Part shown: piece by piece, positions 11,066 through 22,766 of the stretch | Position numbering within the stretch: position 1 is the stretch's first letter | Layout of the letters: the number at the start of each line of letters is the position of its first letter | Origin: Cliona cf. orientalis | Taxonomy: Eukaryota; Porifera; Demospongiae; Clionaida; Clionaidae | DNA: 64,000 nucleotides | Direction: 5' to 3' | Assembly (NCBI GenBank): GCA_963930775.1 | Contig: OZ005691.1 | Coordinates: forward strand, 5,019,000-5,082,999 | Position numbers and translations under genes: made by a program | Notes under the pieces: generated by a model | What the model was told of the DNA's origin: nothing | What the model saw: the letters and a program-made list of their open reading frames with translations, nothing else | Databases searched by the model: none

Positions 11066-12734
11066 ACACAGCTGTAATGCACAGTACAGCAGGGCATGAC
11101 CCAGTGGTCACCTGTGCATGTAAACTGTCATGCATGTATATACTATAATAGTGTTATTACTGTAATACCGCATAATATGCATGTAGAGTGCATTTAGCTA
11201 CTCATCTGTGTCGTGATTCTACCGGAACGTTGTTCTACTAGTTCAACATGCACTCTTATCCTAATCTACTCTTACGGTTATAGTGGGTGGCCGCTCCTGG
11301 GAGGGTCCATTAAATTCGATTGTACATATTAAGTGCCCTGAGTTCATGATAATTATTATTATTAAAATTTTATTTTCTACTACAGGCAATTTGAACTTTT
11401 TGCAATTATTTAAACAATATTATTATAAATTTAATATTGACGTATACTAATCACGATTGAAAGCTGGTATATATTATAATAATATTCTATAATAATAATT
11501 ATTCAGAAACATGTTACATCTATAATAGCCTATTATACCATCTGTGATTATACAGGAGTTTCTGTTCTCTATTGCTCACTTGCTAATTTCAATGATACTG
11601 TCACAGTTCTAGATCTAGAATTAGCTAGCTACAATTATAGCTATACGTACTAAATTATCATAGTCATCAATACGCACACTTTAATTGTGAAAGTTCAGTA
11701 ATAATAGTATTGTATCTTTCTTGGCATCTTTGGCTCCTTGTCATATGGTCTTGGCATTTTTGGCCTTGGTCGGCGTCCCTGCATGTATGCATAAGGCATA
11801 TATAGAGAGCACACTGGTAATACTTGTAAAATACGAGTCCATTAAAGATGAAGGCTGCCCAGTGTTGTACTAATTTAGTGTGTCTGTAGACATATCATTA
11901 ATTTTTATAGTTTTAACAATTTTCAGGTTTAGGAATAGTGTATTAATGCCGTTTAAATGGCCAATTAAACTGCTATAATATTTAACTAAGTTTGCCAAAA
12001 TGGGCTGACTTGTTCCACTTTAAAATTATGAGGGTGTTTTGGACTCAATTGGTAGATCTGAGCCTATAATATTATTTTATATGTATAGCAGTGAGACTAA
12101 ATGGCTCATTGATTAATGTTCAACTTTAAATTTGTACTTTTGAAACACAATATGTACCACAATTCAAAAAGAGATATTATGTTAAGAACAATTTCCATAA
12201 TTCGCGTTTGTTAGAAATTATCGTATATAACAATATTTTTGTCAACTTCAACCGTGTGCCATATATAATATATATGACATTGTATTATTCAGTTGGTACT
12301 AATGTGCAGAACGAAAATTTTTAACAATGAAAATTTCGTGAATTACGGTACTGCAGAATAGGATAACTTAGCATGTTATAGGCTCAGGCCTATAATTATG
12401 GTTATAATAACCACAACAACATTGGTAGGTTATTTCATTTCTCACTCCTTGCATTATTATGATGAATACCACATAGCCGGAAACTTCTTGGCGGTAATTA
12501 AATTTGGCAGTTGAGTCCCAAATGATATTGTAAAATATAATTTGGTTGTTTAATTTGGCAGTTGTTGAGCTAGACTGCCAAACTGCCAAATTTTCCGGCC
12601 ATATATTATTATGGTAGCTAGTAATAGTTCTGTAGTGTTGGCACAATAATTATAAGTTACTAATTTATACCCGGGCAATAACCCAATGTCTAATCATGAG
12701 GGACAATACGCCAGAGTACCACTTAATTATGAAC
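11066..12734. other. AT-rich, gene-free
   Basis: No gene recognised. A GTGAATTACGGTA end at about 12340-12352, with a weak partner near 12190, may be a degenerate TACCGTA-type MITE. The frame at 12368-12646 (-) is a chance ORF in low-complexity sequence. Confidence 0.4.
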
Positions 12735-13097
12735 TTACAATAGTTTCACTTTTTTGTGCCCACATAAAACCTTGTTTCCGTTGATACATTGATTTCCATC
12801 CCCGCAAGTGCTTGACTGCCAACACAGAGAACTGTCACTGCCACAATCACTGCAATCTCCTTCACAAAACGGTGCCGTCCCAGACCACGAAGTGCCACTG
12901 TAACTATTTTGTACCTCTTGATCACAGCAGAGTAAGGACCCAGGGCAGCCACAGCTGCATTCTGCAAAGTTGACTGTTCCAGTGGGGCAACCAGTGGCGT
13001 ACCAAGCACATCCAATTGGAAGTGTTTGTGAGATTGCAGCAGTTGTGACAGTGAGAATGATGAGAGCTTGGCTTACAGCATTCATGATCATGATCAT
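12735..13097 (-). CDS. Small secreted cysteine-rich protein
   Basis: Single-exon frame of 120 residues. The start is one of several Met codons (MIMIMNAV); the hydrophobic segment to about residue 23 is a signal peptide, so secretion is likely. The mature part has 14 cysteines in about 97 residues, arranged CxCxC, CC, CxxxCxxC and two later pairs, which fits a disulfide-stapled extracellular protein, and ends in a basic GHKKVKLL tail. I do not recognise the family. It could be a short matricellular, defence or structural peptide; nothing in the sequence decides between these. It stands alone, with no related copy in the window. Confidence 0.6.
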   Translation of the reverse strand: MIMIMNAVSQALIILTVTTAAISQTLPIGCAWYATGCPTGTVNFAECSCGCPGSLLCCDQEVQNSYSGTSWSGTAPFCEGDCSDCGSDSSLCWQSSTCGDGNQCINGNKVLCGHKKVKLL

Positions 13098-13299
13098 TGT
13101 TGTTGGCTAAGTGTCCTGAACTTTCAACGGACTTCGGGCATGAAAAAGAGTGTAGCTATAGCTACCTAGATTTATAGGGATTTGTGGGGTGGCAGGTACA
13201 TGTATAATATATTATATTATGGATCACCTTAATAATTATACAGTAGGCATGCAGTTATACATTATTATGTGGAATCCCACTAAGTATGACTCTCTACAT

Positions 13300-14130
13300 G
13301 ATTAGTTAGGTCAGTGTTTGCAATAATTACTGCCAGGTGTGTGCATAGCTTCAAATTCTGTGTGGAACTTAGCTAACTAGCTATATCAGTCATTACAGTA
13401 TAACTATAATTCTGCTATAGATTTTAGTGAATCAGATCTGATTCTTTTAGTACGGTAACAGCACTTAAACCAGAGGCTGCATAGCAACAACAATAATAAT
13501 AATAATACTGATGATAGTTCATGTGTAGGTAATGCAGGCAGAGGAGGAACTTGCAAACAGTCAGTCATTATGGTAGGTAATTCTGTCACCTGAAGCCGTC
13601 AAGGTAACAGGGTCACTATATTATCATGACTTAGCTATAGCTAATACCAACTGGGTTGATCTGTAGTCAGTGACACCTGACAGTGTCTGAGTCAGTTCTG
13701 ATCAATTCCTGCTGTAACTATAGCAGTGGGTGTCATGGCATCTTCAAGTTGTGTGTGGAATGGAGCAAACTATCAGTCATTACTGTAACAGTATAAGGAT
13801 GATCGATAGTGACAATCATTATTACCAATTGAATCATTATAACAACATCGAGGCACATTGATTCTAGTGATCTGATTCTTACAGTAACAGTACTTATTAA
13901 ATCTGTGGCTGCATAGTAAAAATAATACCTACCGTAATGACCGACCGTTTGCAAGCTCCTCTGCCTGCATTATACCGACATGTATAGCTACACCAGGACT
14001 ATCATCAGTAATCATACTGATGATAGTCCAGGTGTACATGTTGGTAATGTAGGCAGAGGAACTTGCAAACAGTTATGGAGGTAGTTTGGTCATCTGAAAC
14101 CATAAAATTAGGGTAACAGAGTCACTATCA
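13300..14130. repeat. Tandem duplication of about 400 bp, diverged
   Basis: About 13385-13620 and 13770-14110 share blocks in the same order (TCAGTCATTAC, GATCTGATTCTTA, GCTGCATAG, CTGATGATAGT, GCAGAGGAACTTGCAAACAG). An inverted CTCCTCTGCCTGCATTA at 13958 adds local hairpin potential. Non-coding. Confidence 0.6.
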
Positions 14131-14529
14131 TGACTAATAGCTATAACTACCCACTCAATCTGTAGTCACCTGTCTGTTGGAAACTGTGTAACAGTTTGTT
14201 TATTGTAAGTAGTAGAGTTAGCTACATTTAATTGTACCTATAGTGACCTTTCTAGTGTGGTAATGTGCAATAGTGTTCTAGAACCTTCTCTCTGATTTAT
14301 GCAATGTTAAGTTGATTAGGGTATTATGGTGATCCTGTTTGTCACTACAGTGTGTGAATGTTCTTATTTGTGATGGTATTTGTCTGTGAATGGTTTATGT
14401 GAGATGTTGAATCATTGTAGAACAGTCATCAATAGGTATGACGGTGGTAGCTACATCACTCCTGACGAGAGTTACAAACCGGGGAAATAGAGGGGTAGAT
14501 AATTGGCAGCTTACGCTACCAACTAGAGC

Positions 14530-14965
14530 TCTCTAGAGCACATACCCCGCACACTCCGTAGCCACTGTAGCGTAGTATTGCAATACTCTACTGCAGAGCT
14601 GTGTTGTTGACTTGACGACCCTTTCCTCTACACTGAGTTAGAGCATGCATGCGCATCAGCACATGGCAATAGAGTGGGTATGGTTGATAAACCACAGGCA
14701 CGCTGAACAGAAAATGCATGATTTGTAGTGCTAGTAAGGTATTTTCAGTAGTTCGAAGCATGTAGAAACCAGTTTTCATCAATATCTACCGATCTGTTGT
14801 GCGCGTACAGCTCACACAGATAGCTACCTAGAACTCGAGATTTGGCGATTTTTGTGCCAACAACAATGACCGTCGGATGACAGATGGACAAACTGATTGC
14901 TTTACCCCTTGTGTATGCACGCAGGGTAATTACTTTATCCCTTGCGCATGCGTGTGGAGTAAAAT
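14530..14965 (-). repeat. Dispersed repeat, inverted relative to 15773-16150
   Basis: Reverse complement of this segment matches 15773-16150 with many small differences (shared TATGTGCTCTACAGAGCTCT-like start and GCAAGGGGTAAAGCAAT-like end). A short piece recurs at 46760-46825. The 15-bp ends suggest a mobile family, but no autonomous copy is seen. Confidence 0.6.
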
Positions 14966-15689
14966 ATTAATTTTCCTGTGGTGATGAGGATTATGATATT
15001 ATGGTGTAATCTATATGAAATCTATATTTAATAAGGTGAAATCTATGATGTAATCTATGAGGTAATTATGAGACAATTATATCCATGGAGGGCCTTGATG
15101 GAGTCTTTCTGAGACTTGAAAATCGCTAAGTAAATACCTGGTATGTAGAATATCTGACGCATGTATCCGTTGTGTGTTACTTTTATAGTGGGAAAGTTTC
15201 TAGGGAATGTTAAAGCTGGTCACATAATGGGTGTGGCATGATTTCGTGGAGAAAACTTTCGCAGATGGCTGAAAAATCGCGAAATTCGTGAAAATTTTCT
15301 CCCTTGAAAGTTTCCCGCTATACGGTATGGTGGTTGAAGTTCACGTTTCCTTGGCTTATATAATCTCATGTATGCGTATTCGCTTGATCAGACGCTGCGC
15401 TCGATCAGTCGCCACACTTCCGGAAGTGCTGAAAGAAATAACTGTTAACACACTGCTTTAATAATGAAGCTGCTACTTACATGTCTAGGAAGTTCTTCAT
15501 ACTGTATTAGCTTGCTCTAATTGTTTGAATGGCCAAAAATTTGGCCATTTGATGTTAAATAGAAAATAAATAAATTTAGCTGACAGCTTGTTCGAGTTAA
15601 AATAGAATATTATTGTACGTAGGTACATGACATACCAGAATAGTAATAACTTATAGTATAATCTACTGTCTGCATAATTATAATGTTAT

Positions 15690-15752
15690 ATTTATACACA
15701 TACACACACACTCACACTCACACTCACACTCATACTCACACGCACACACACA
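15690..15752. repeat. CA/CACACT microsatellite
   Basis: Runs of CACACA and CACACT between about 15696 and 15750. It explains the His/Thr and Val/Ser reading frames on the two strands. Confidence 0.9.
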
Positions 15753-15772
15753 ACGTCATAATCATTATTACC

Positions 15773-16150
15773 CCGCGCGCATGCGCAAGGGGTAAAGCAA
15801 TTGTCTGTTGTTGTTGTAGTTGTCGTCGGCACGAAAATCGCCAGATCTCGAGTTCTAGGCGTCTGTGCGTGTTGTAAGCACAACCAATCGATAGATATCG
15901 GTGAAAAACTGGTTTGTACGCGCTTCGAATTGCTCAAAAAGGCTTACTAGTGCTACAAATCGTGCATTTTCTGTTCTGCATGCCTGTGGTTTGTCGACCA
16001 CACCCACTCTTTTAGTATGCTGATGCAACTGCGCATGCTCAAGCTCAGTGTTGAAAAGGGTCGTCAAGTCATAAAACAGCTTTGCCCAAGTTGCAATATT
16101 GCAGAGTATTGCAGAGCGCGCGGGGTATGTGCTCTACAGAGCTCTAGTTA
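15773..16150 (+). repeat. Dispersed repeat, partner of 14530-14965
   Basis: Inverted partner of the segment above, about 0.8 kb away; together they could fold into a long imperfect hairpin. The end block TATGTGCTCTACAGAGCTCT also occurs at 27524-27543. Confidence 0.6.
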
Positions 16151-16160
16151 TTTTTTAGCC

Positions 16161-16340
16161 ATGACCCCAGTATCCTTCCAGACTGTCAATCGTTGGACGG
16201 TCCTAACCGTTCTTGCCATCCTTGTTGCAACATGCACATTCATTGTGGGGATCACATCTTACTTTTTGGTCAACATTGGCAGGAAGTATTTCAAGAAACA
16301 AACGAGCAGTAAATCAACCTCTACTTCTCAGACAGTATAA
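16161..16340 (+). CDS. Possible single-pass membrane microprotein or terminal exon
   Basis: ATG at 16161 opens 59 codons: a short leader, about 24 hydrophobic residues (WTVLTVLAILVATCTFIVGI region), then a basic cytoplasmic-type tail GRKYFKKQ and a Ser/Thr-rich end. A T-rich tract with AG at 16157-16158 just before the ATG looks like a splice acceptor, so this may instead be the last exon of a type I membrane protein whose other exons I could not find. Hydrophobic segment followed by positive charges is what a real membrane anchor shows, but the frame is short. Confidence 0.35.
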   Translation: MTPVSFQTVNRWTVLTVLAILVATCTFIVGITSYFLVNIGRKYFKKQTSSKSTSTSQTV

Positions 16341-16464
16341 TAATTTTATTGACATCTGTTTGTACTTGTGTACCCCTTTTAATCATGCAGCTGATCACAT
16401 TTAATACCGTAAGTGTTTTCTTGATCTATTATGAGTTATTGCTGGGCTGTCTTATTATAGCTCA

Positions 16465-17165
16465 ATTATTGGGGCGAGCCTGAGCGAGCCCCACATAAAC
16501 GGTACAGCTATGCGCGAATTGTATATATATATATGGTACGTCGGTCACGCGAAATATATGCCCAGCATGGCTCTATGGGCATAAGCGCGAAATATTCTAT
16601 TGCGCATTCTCATGCCTGGGCTACGGGCCGTATATACGCTCTTCTAATTTAGCGAACAATTTGCAAATTTACACTCGTGCCTGCATATTATGCGCATGTA
16701 TTGATCAGCTAGTTAGCTACCATTGGCATGATTGGTATCAAGCCGTTAGCTGTATGCCGTACGCGCCGGGCTCCAAAGGAGGAGAGAGCGAGACAGAGCT
16801 CATCGTCAGCTCAACAACGCAAGGACCAGCTAAGAACGCGATTAAAATGGACGTGTTGCTAACTGACTCTGACAATCGAAGCAGCAAAAATTAACTTGTG
16901 ACATGAATTTCTCTTGACTGTTTGCAGACACTATGTGGAGGGAACTATCATGCAGCTATATAGGCCTACACGGTACTATGATAATGAGACTGTCTGTCAT
17001 TGTCTGCTTGGATATGTGTCAGTGGTCTTCATGATCTATTGTCACCGCGGCTAGCTAGCTCATGATAGCTCAGTTTTTACAGTTTTCTCGGAGTTTCAGC
17101 TACTGACAGAGACTTTCAGAGGCTCAGCTCAGGCTCGCCCCGAACAGGCCCTGCATGACACTAGT
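16465..17165. mobile_element. GGGGCGAG-ended element, uninterrupted copy
   Basis: GGGGCGAGCCTGAGCGAGCC at 16471 has an inverted partner at 17121-17141. The internal sequence parallels 18623-19016 plus 20838-21125. Similarity extends past the right motif into AACAGGCCCTGCATGACACT, so the true right end lies near 17165. No transposase frame seen. Confidence 0.7.
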
Positions 17166-17185
17166 TATATATACTAGTATAGTAC

Positions 17186-18035
17186 ATAGTTGCCAACCGT
17201 CCCGATTCTGGCGGGACAGTCCCGACATTTTAACCTCTGTCCCGATGAGTCCCGACTTGTAGTTAGATTGTACAGCTGTCCCGCCTTTTTCCTGGAAAGC
17301 TGCACTCCTATACTAGACTATATATGTGTAGAAAATCAATTATGTGGCTTTGTTCTTCCCTTATGGAGTCAGGTGGTTATGTACAGTGATGATAATCAAG
17401 GATGTGGCCATGTAGTACATATACCAGCTTAGACATTAGGTCTCAGTACTAACCTAATATTGGTTCCCAGGTGCATCACCATTAAGCATAGTATTTTTAG
17501 CTGTCCAAAATGAAAGGAAGCTGCCTGAATGGCAGTTTGCAAACATGGATATTTAACGAAGTAATTATTGAGTCTTTATTGTGTTCTGTACATAAGAAGG
17601 AATAGAAATTTCCTCAAAGTTTACAATCATAGCTGGTAACAAAAAGTCCATATGCTGACCTATGCTACTGATCATGCTTGAACAGTTTAAGAATAATGCC
17701 ATGGTAGCAGCCAATCCACCTTCCCTATAAAAAAGCTTTCCACATAAGCATGGCTCATTTCAAAGTAAGAATCAAGATTCAACAACATTCAAGTTCTAAG
17801 GACCAAGTTATCATTATTCCGATTGTGACAAGCACTTTGCAAGACCACTATGCTCCGGACTGCTGATGAGGGGGATTCTTCATCTGAGGAGGATACGTAT
17901 GTATTATTATTGGTGTTGTTAACGGGGAAATGGGCGTGGCTAGCAAAAAATGGGCGTGGCTAACAAAAATTTTCGCAGGCGCTAACGCGCCCGTTCATTT
18001 GTCCCTACATTCTTATCTCAGAGGTTGGCAACTAT
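17186..18035. mobile_element. Inverted-repeat element, ATAGTTGCCAACC ends
   Basis: ATAGTTGCCAACC at 17186 and GGTTGGCAACTAT ending at 18035 form a perfect 13-bp inverted pair. Inside the left end are several GTCCCGA repeats. No intact coding frame; possibly a hAT-like non-autonomous element, but no clean 8-bp target duplication is visible. Confidence 0.55.
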
Positions 18036-18050
18036 GATAGTATATATAGT

Positions 18051-18546
18051 ACGCTGTGGCTAGAGTGCCGGGAACGGTACCGGAAATATTCCCGTTGGAG
18101 TGCCGGTTCTAGTTCCCGCCAAAAAACTTAGAAAATTTTCGAGAGTAGGAAAAAAAAAAAAGTTCATACCCCAAGCGGGATTCGAACCCATGATCACTGC
18201 TCTACCAGCCCAGACCCCAGTCCACTCGGCCACCCGGCTCGCCGCTGCTGGCTACCGTTTTTTGCCAAATTTATACACCTTAAACCCATAATACTAACCC
18301 TAGTCAACAACCGATCATCGAAACCCAAACCCCTCGAGCTTGTCAACAACCGATCACCGAAACCCAAACCCTTTGTCAACAACCGACTACCTAAACCCAA
18401 TCCCCCCGCTACTAGTCTCACTTGCCGTGTATCGGTCAGTAATAGCTTGTTCTTATTATTATTAGCTACCTATAGATCCCGTGAGTTGTGCTGGCTCTTT
18501 AAGCCTTATATTTTGGGTGCCGTTCCCGGCACTCTAGCCACAGCGT
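18051..18546. mobile_element. 496-bp element with perfect 27-bp inverted ends and 7-bp target duplication
   Basis: ACGCTGTGGCTAGAGTGCCG and the following bases at 18051 are exactly repeated inverted, ending at 18546. ATATAGT flanks both sides (18044-18050, 18547-18553). The element carries a tRNA-like segment and three short repeats with the core TTGTCAACAACCGA/ACAACCGATCACCGA. Confidence 0.8.
18150..18240 (-). ncRNA. tRNA-like segment with A box, B box and T-run
   Basis: On the minus strand TGGCCGAGTGG (18222-18232) fits an A box, GGTTCGAATCC (18178-18188) is a consensus B box, and a run of 12 T (18150-18161) follows as an RNA polymerase III terminator. The acceptor stem does not pair, so this is not an intact tRNA. 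More likely it is a tRNA-derived SINE head or pseudogene captured by the surrounding element. Confidence 0.5.
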
Positions 18547-19016
18547 ATATAGTACATGCACTAACGCAAGTACGTCATGCGATCATATATATATATGCAT
18601 TGTGCATGTATATATAATAATTGGGGCGAGCCTGAGCGAGCCCCACATAGACGAGACAAACGCTCGCAATCCATATATTATGTTATATGTATGGTACGTC
18701 CGTCACGCGAAATTATATACCCAGTGATCTCTACGGGCATAAACGCGAAATATTCTATTGCGCATTCTCATGCTTGGGACACGGGCCGTATATACGTCGT
18801 TCTGATTTAGCGAATTGCAAATTTACACTCGTGCTTGCATTGATCAAGCAAGCTCAGTGCAGTGCGTGCAACATTGTGAACATGACGGGAGCCTGGGGAC
18901 GAGGCTACTCAGTACCGGTACCGTACGTGTACTGCGTCGTACTAAGAGAAGGCTCCAAAAGAGGAGAAAGCGAGGCAGAGCTCGTTATCAGCTCAACAGC
19001 CCAACGGGACCAGCTA

Positions 19017-20837
19017 TTAAGGTAGCATTAAAGTGCGTGGGCGTGAGCGTCAGGATTGGCTAATTCAATTAGCGAATCGTGAAGGGGCGTGGCCGAAGAG
19101 GCCATACGAGTGCTTTTGGTCGAAGGTGGGCGTGTCCAGAATCGGCCAGGGATGATTATGCGCGTGTAATTAGCGACCGGAAGTGGCCCCTGAAGAAAAC
19201 ACCGGTAATTGCCCACTTCAAAGCAAGATCAAAGCATTCTTTCTTAACTATTAACCGCAACGACAAATTAAACACTAAGTAGTTAAACACTAAGTAGAAA
19301 AAAAAAAAAGATTTTTAATTAATTAATTCAGGGGGGAACTGGGAGCACTTGGGGACATAATTTTTGCACCGGCGCGCAGAATGGATCGAATGCAGAGATT
19401 TGACCTTCAGGAATTTTGATTCACGCCTTAGAATCAAAGTTACGGCCCTTTAAAGTTTCCCCATATGTTTGTACAGGGAAGCCATGCGTTTGCAATGTTT
19501 CCGCCCACGCGCTACGTGAGGGGCGGGGCCACGCGCGCACATAAACGTGACGACCTTTACCAATTTTTTGATAAAATTGAAATTTAGGCTGCCTGCTTGC
19601 ATTGTATGGTTCCACTATGCACCCAGCTCGATTATATGGTGGTTTTTGGACAATTTTTTTTCTGCTTAGTGTTCAGGTCGCCTTGAAAAAAAAAAAAGAA
19701 CTTTAATTAATTAATTCAGGGGGGAATTGGGAGCACTTGGGGACATAATTTTTGTACCGGCGCGCAGAATGGATCAAATGCAGAGATTTGACCTTCAGGA
19801 ATTTTGATTCACGCCTTAGAATCAAAGTTACGGCCCTTTGAAGTTTCCCCATATGTTTGTACAGGGAAGCCATGCGTTTGCAATGTTTCCGCCCACGCGC
19901 TACGTGAGGGGCGGAGCCACGCGCGCACATAAATGTGACGACCTTTACCAACTTTTGACAAAATTATTTAGGCTGCCTGCTTGCATTGTATGGTTCCACT
20001 ATGCATCCAGCTCGATTATATGATGGTTTTTGGACAATTTTTTTTTCTGCTTAGTGTTCTGGTCGCCTTGAAAAAAAAAAAAAAAAAAAAAAAAAAGCCT
20101 TATTAGGCCTAATTAAGCATGTGGGCGTGTTCCTGGCACTGTGTGGAGTGTGTGCGTGTGCGTTAATGCAGGTTTTATTGCTTCCGATTGGGCGTGGCTT
20201 CACGGGCCAGTGCTTGGATATCGGCGCCTGGGACTTGGCCTCGGCGATAGGTGGGCGTGTCCCGGAAGCGGTGGTGACCTTTGAACCCCGCGAGGAGGCT
20301 TTGGGGGCGTGGCAGGAGGTCAAAGGTGAGGCCATGTCTGTTAATGAGGCACTGTACGCCGGTGCGATGGAGGGGACCGTACGGCTGGATGGAAGCTGAC
20401 GATGGTTTGAAGCGGATGTGGTTGCGATGACGTGTCGTTACTCCGCCCACACAGGAAATGAGGTGAGCTCTTGTGTGGGCGGTGTGGCAGAACGGCCTCC
20501 AAGTGTTTGTGTGTGTTTTGGCCTTGAGGAAGCTGTGTGTTTTAATTGGGATTGATTGTGGGCTTCCGGTGGACATCCGGTGGTTAGTAGGCACTTGATT
20601 GAGAATGGTGGTCCTTGGGGAACAGGGTGGGGCTGTTTTGGGCGTGGCCTGGCCCCTCCCTTCCGGCTCGGCTTCCGGTCCGTGGAGGATATTAAATGAA
20701 CACTTTCGGCTCTAGCAGCCACACCCCTGTGCAATTAAAAGGGCGTGGTTACACAACATGCACCTCACTAATGACTTTGATGTGGGTTAGGTGTCATATC
20801 CCCCACCTCACGCCCACGCAATTTAATGGTACCTTAA
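19017..20837 (+). mobile_element. TTAA-flanked element with internal insertion
   Basis: Ends GGTAGCATTAAAGTGCGTGG and, inverted, GGTACCATTAAATTGCGTGG, each bordered by TTAA (19017-19020, 20834-20837). TTAA target sites and short inverted ends fit a piggyBac-type non-autonomous element. Compared with 59239-60256 it contains about 0.8 kb extra, the dimer at 19271-20071. Overlapping frames on both strands exist in both copies but show no recognisable domain. Confidence 0.75.
19271..20071 (+). mobile_element. Tandem dimer of an approx 400-bp CACTAAGTAG element
   Basis: Two head-to-tail copies (about 19271-19684 and 19685-20071) of one unit. Unit one begins AACACTAAGTAGAAAAAA and units end TTTTTTCTGCTTAGTGTT, an inverted pair. 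A diverged dimer of the same family lies at 28345-29080. Poly-A tracts separate the copies. Non-coding. Confidence 0.75.
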
Positions 20838-21125
20838 AGAACGCGATAAAGATAGATTAGACGTGCTGCTCACTGATGACTCTGAAAACAGAGGCAGTCG
20901 GCACTGTAGGATGGAGGGGAATAGTCTATCGTACAGCTGTAGACCTACAGGCCTACACGACACTATATGAGACTGTCTGTCATTGTTTGCTTGGATCTGT
21001 ATCAGTGGTCTTCAAGATCTATCGTGCTATGGCTTTATTAAAGTTTTCTAGTCGCAGCTCAGCTAAACATTCAGAGGCTCAGCTCAGGCTCGTCCCAAAC
21101 AGGCCCTGCATGACACTAGTATATA

Positions 21126-22584
21126 ATATGCACGTATGCAGCGATGGTCTGTCTTGTCTCGTATGATGTGCTAGACTCTCCTATCCACAGAGGGAGAAAG
21201 AACCTGGCAAAAGGTGTATTCTACAATAATATTACATACTGTCCGGCTGTATTCCATGGCTGCACTACATTTGGGACCATAATAAAGCGTGATAGCTACT
21301 TAGGTATCACTAGGTTGATAATAGAAGCTTGTGTGGTACAGGAGTAGATTAATTACATAGGAGTGTTGAACTACATGCATGCAAACGCGTTCCGGGAGGA
21401 TGACGTAGATAGTACGCGAAGTAAATGAATCTGAGGTGATGTAGGTGAGTAGTGCGGGTGTGTCCCACCCAGGCCAGTAGAGTATATACCAGCTGCACTA
21501 TATAGTTGTACAGCTGCAGTCAGGGTTTATATAACACCCACTTAAAGTACAAGATGTAATAGTGCATGGCAGCCTTGATTATAATTTGTCTACCTGAACG
21601 CTGTTACTACGTTTGTACCATAGTCCTATCTAATCTACTCCTGGTGGTAACAGACATGTATTAGCTTGGACACGCAATTGTACAATATGGTATCATAATA
21701 ATTATACAGCATAATATTATAACATAATGTCATGATATTATTGTGCTGTCTTGAGACTATAACTTGCATGTATATAATATGTATTAGATTCTGAACATGA
21801 AAGCGTATCCTATACACAGCACACGTGCACATGGGTGCATGCATACACAATATCATAATAATAATAATAATATTATACATGGATCCCTCAGTGGCAAGCT
21901 GTGCTAATAGTATATTATCATAACTGTTCTTAGGTCCTCGTTATGACATGCACAGCAATTGAGTCCATATTAATTATTAATAGTAATATAGCAACAGAAA
22001 ATCACAAGAAGTCCTTGGGTTAGCTATAGGTTGCTGGGCTGGCTATAGTGCTACGCTACAATGTCATAGCTATAGCTAGCTATGGCTTCGTGGCTGATAT
22101 AGAGCGATAGGAAGTTAGTGCTTCCTGCATGCAGCTGCTCAGTTTCAAATATTATATTATATAACATTGTCAGGTTCTTGTATCAGTGTAAATAACATCT
22201 AGCACCAGCCCATTTTCAATGCGTGTATAAGTTGCTGTACCTGCAGCAGCATACTATTATTATGCCTGCATAATTATAATAATATGATCAGCAAATAATA
22301 TTACACACTTTTGGTTATAATAATACAGTGATGAATGCAGCTTGAGGTGACAATTAATTAATATCACCGCAAAAACAAAAGCGTTAGTTTAATCCAACTT
22401 TGGTTAGCTACCTAAGTTACACTGATGAACATACCAACAATTCATAATAATTATTATTCAGCTATCCATGATTTACAATGTCATCAAAGTGTTCTGTTAT
22501 ATAATATGTAACATACAGCTATTTTATGATTGAAGTAAATTAAGTGCTCAAACAAGTTGCAATATTTAATTATTATAGCTACGT
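21126..22584. other. AT-rich, gene-free
   Basis: No gene recognised. About 21868-21930 is repeated at 27557-27627, where a LINE has inserted at its right edge. Confidence 0.5.
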
Positions 22585-22766
22585 ATGAGTCTTAGACTTT
22601 AAAGTAAATAAAGTTGTAATTACTACTAATACTCCAATTAAGTATTTCCTGTACTTGTCCTAGCTAGCTAGCTCTGTATAGTAACTTCATGCACATCTTT
22701 CTTAGTGTAGTTGCAAATTTATAGTGATTACAACTTGTTTACTTTAAAGTCTAAGACCCCCCTCAT
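22585..22766. mobile_element. 182-bp palindromic MITE
   Basis: TCTTAGACTTTAAAGTAAA near the left end is repeated inverted at 22735-22755, with ATGAG/CTCAT at the outer ends. Non-coding. Confidence 0.65.

Larger units (their letters stand above)
18617..21125. mobile_element. GGGGCGAG-ended element, split by a nested insertion
   Basis: Second copy of the 16465-17165 family. Left part 18623-19016, right part 20838-21096; their combined length (about 650 bp) equals the uninterrupted copy. The insert is the TTAA-flanked element at 19017-20837. Confidence 0.75.

Noticed and set aside
15692-15937. Val/Ser-rich frame on the minus strand.
   Set aside because: CA/CACACT microsatellite artefact.
18164-18240. 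Intact tRNA gene.
   Set aside because: The acceptor stem does not pair and the T stem has mismatches.
18100-18291. 63-aa frame over the tRNA-like segment.
   Set aside because: Shadow of the tRNA-like sequence and short repeats.
20121-20594. Overlapping open frames (92 aa +, 139 aa -) kept in both copies of the TTAA-flanked element (also 59534-60007).
   Set aside because: The two DNA copies are nearly identical, so conservation says nothing about coding. GC-rich DNA keeps several frames open and no domain is recognisable.
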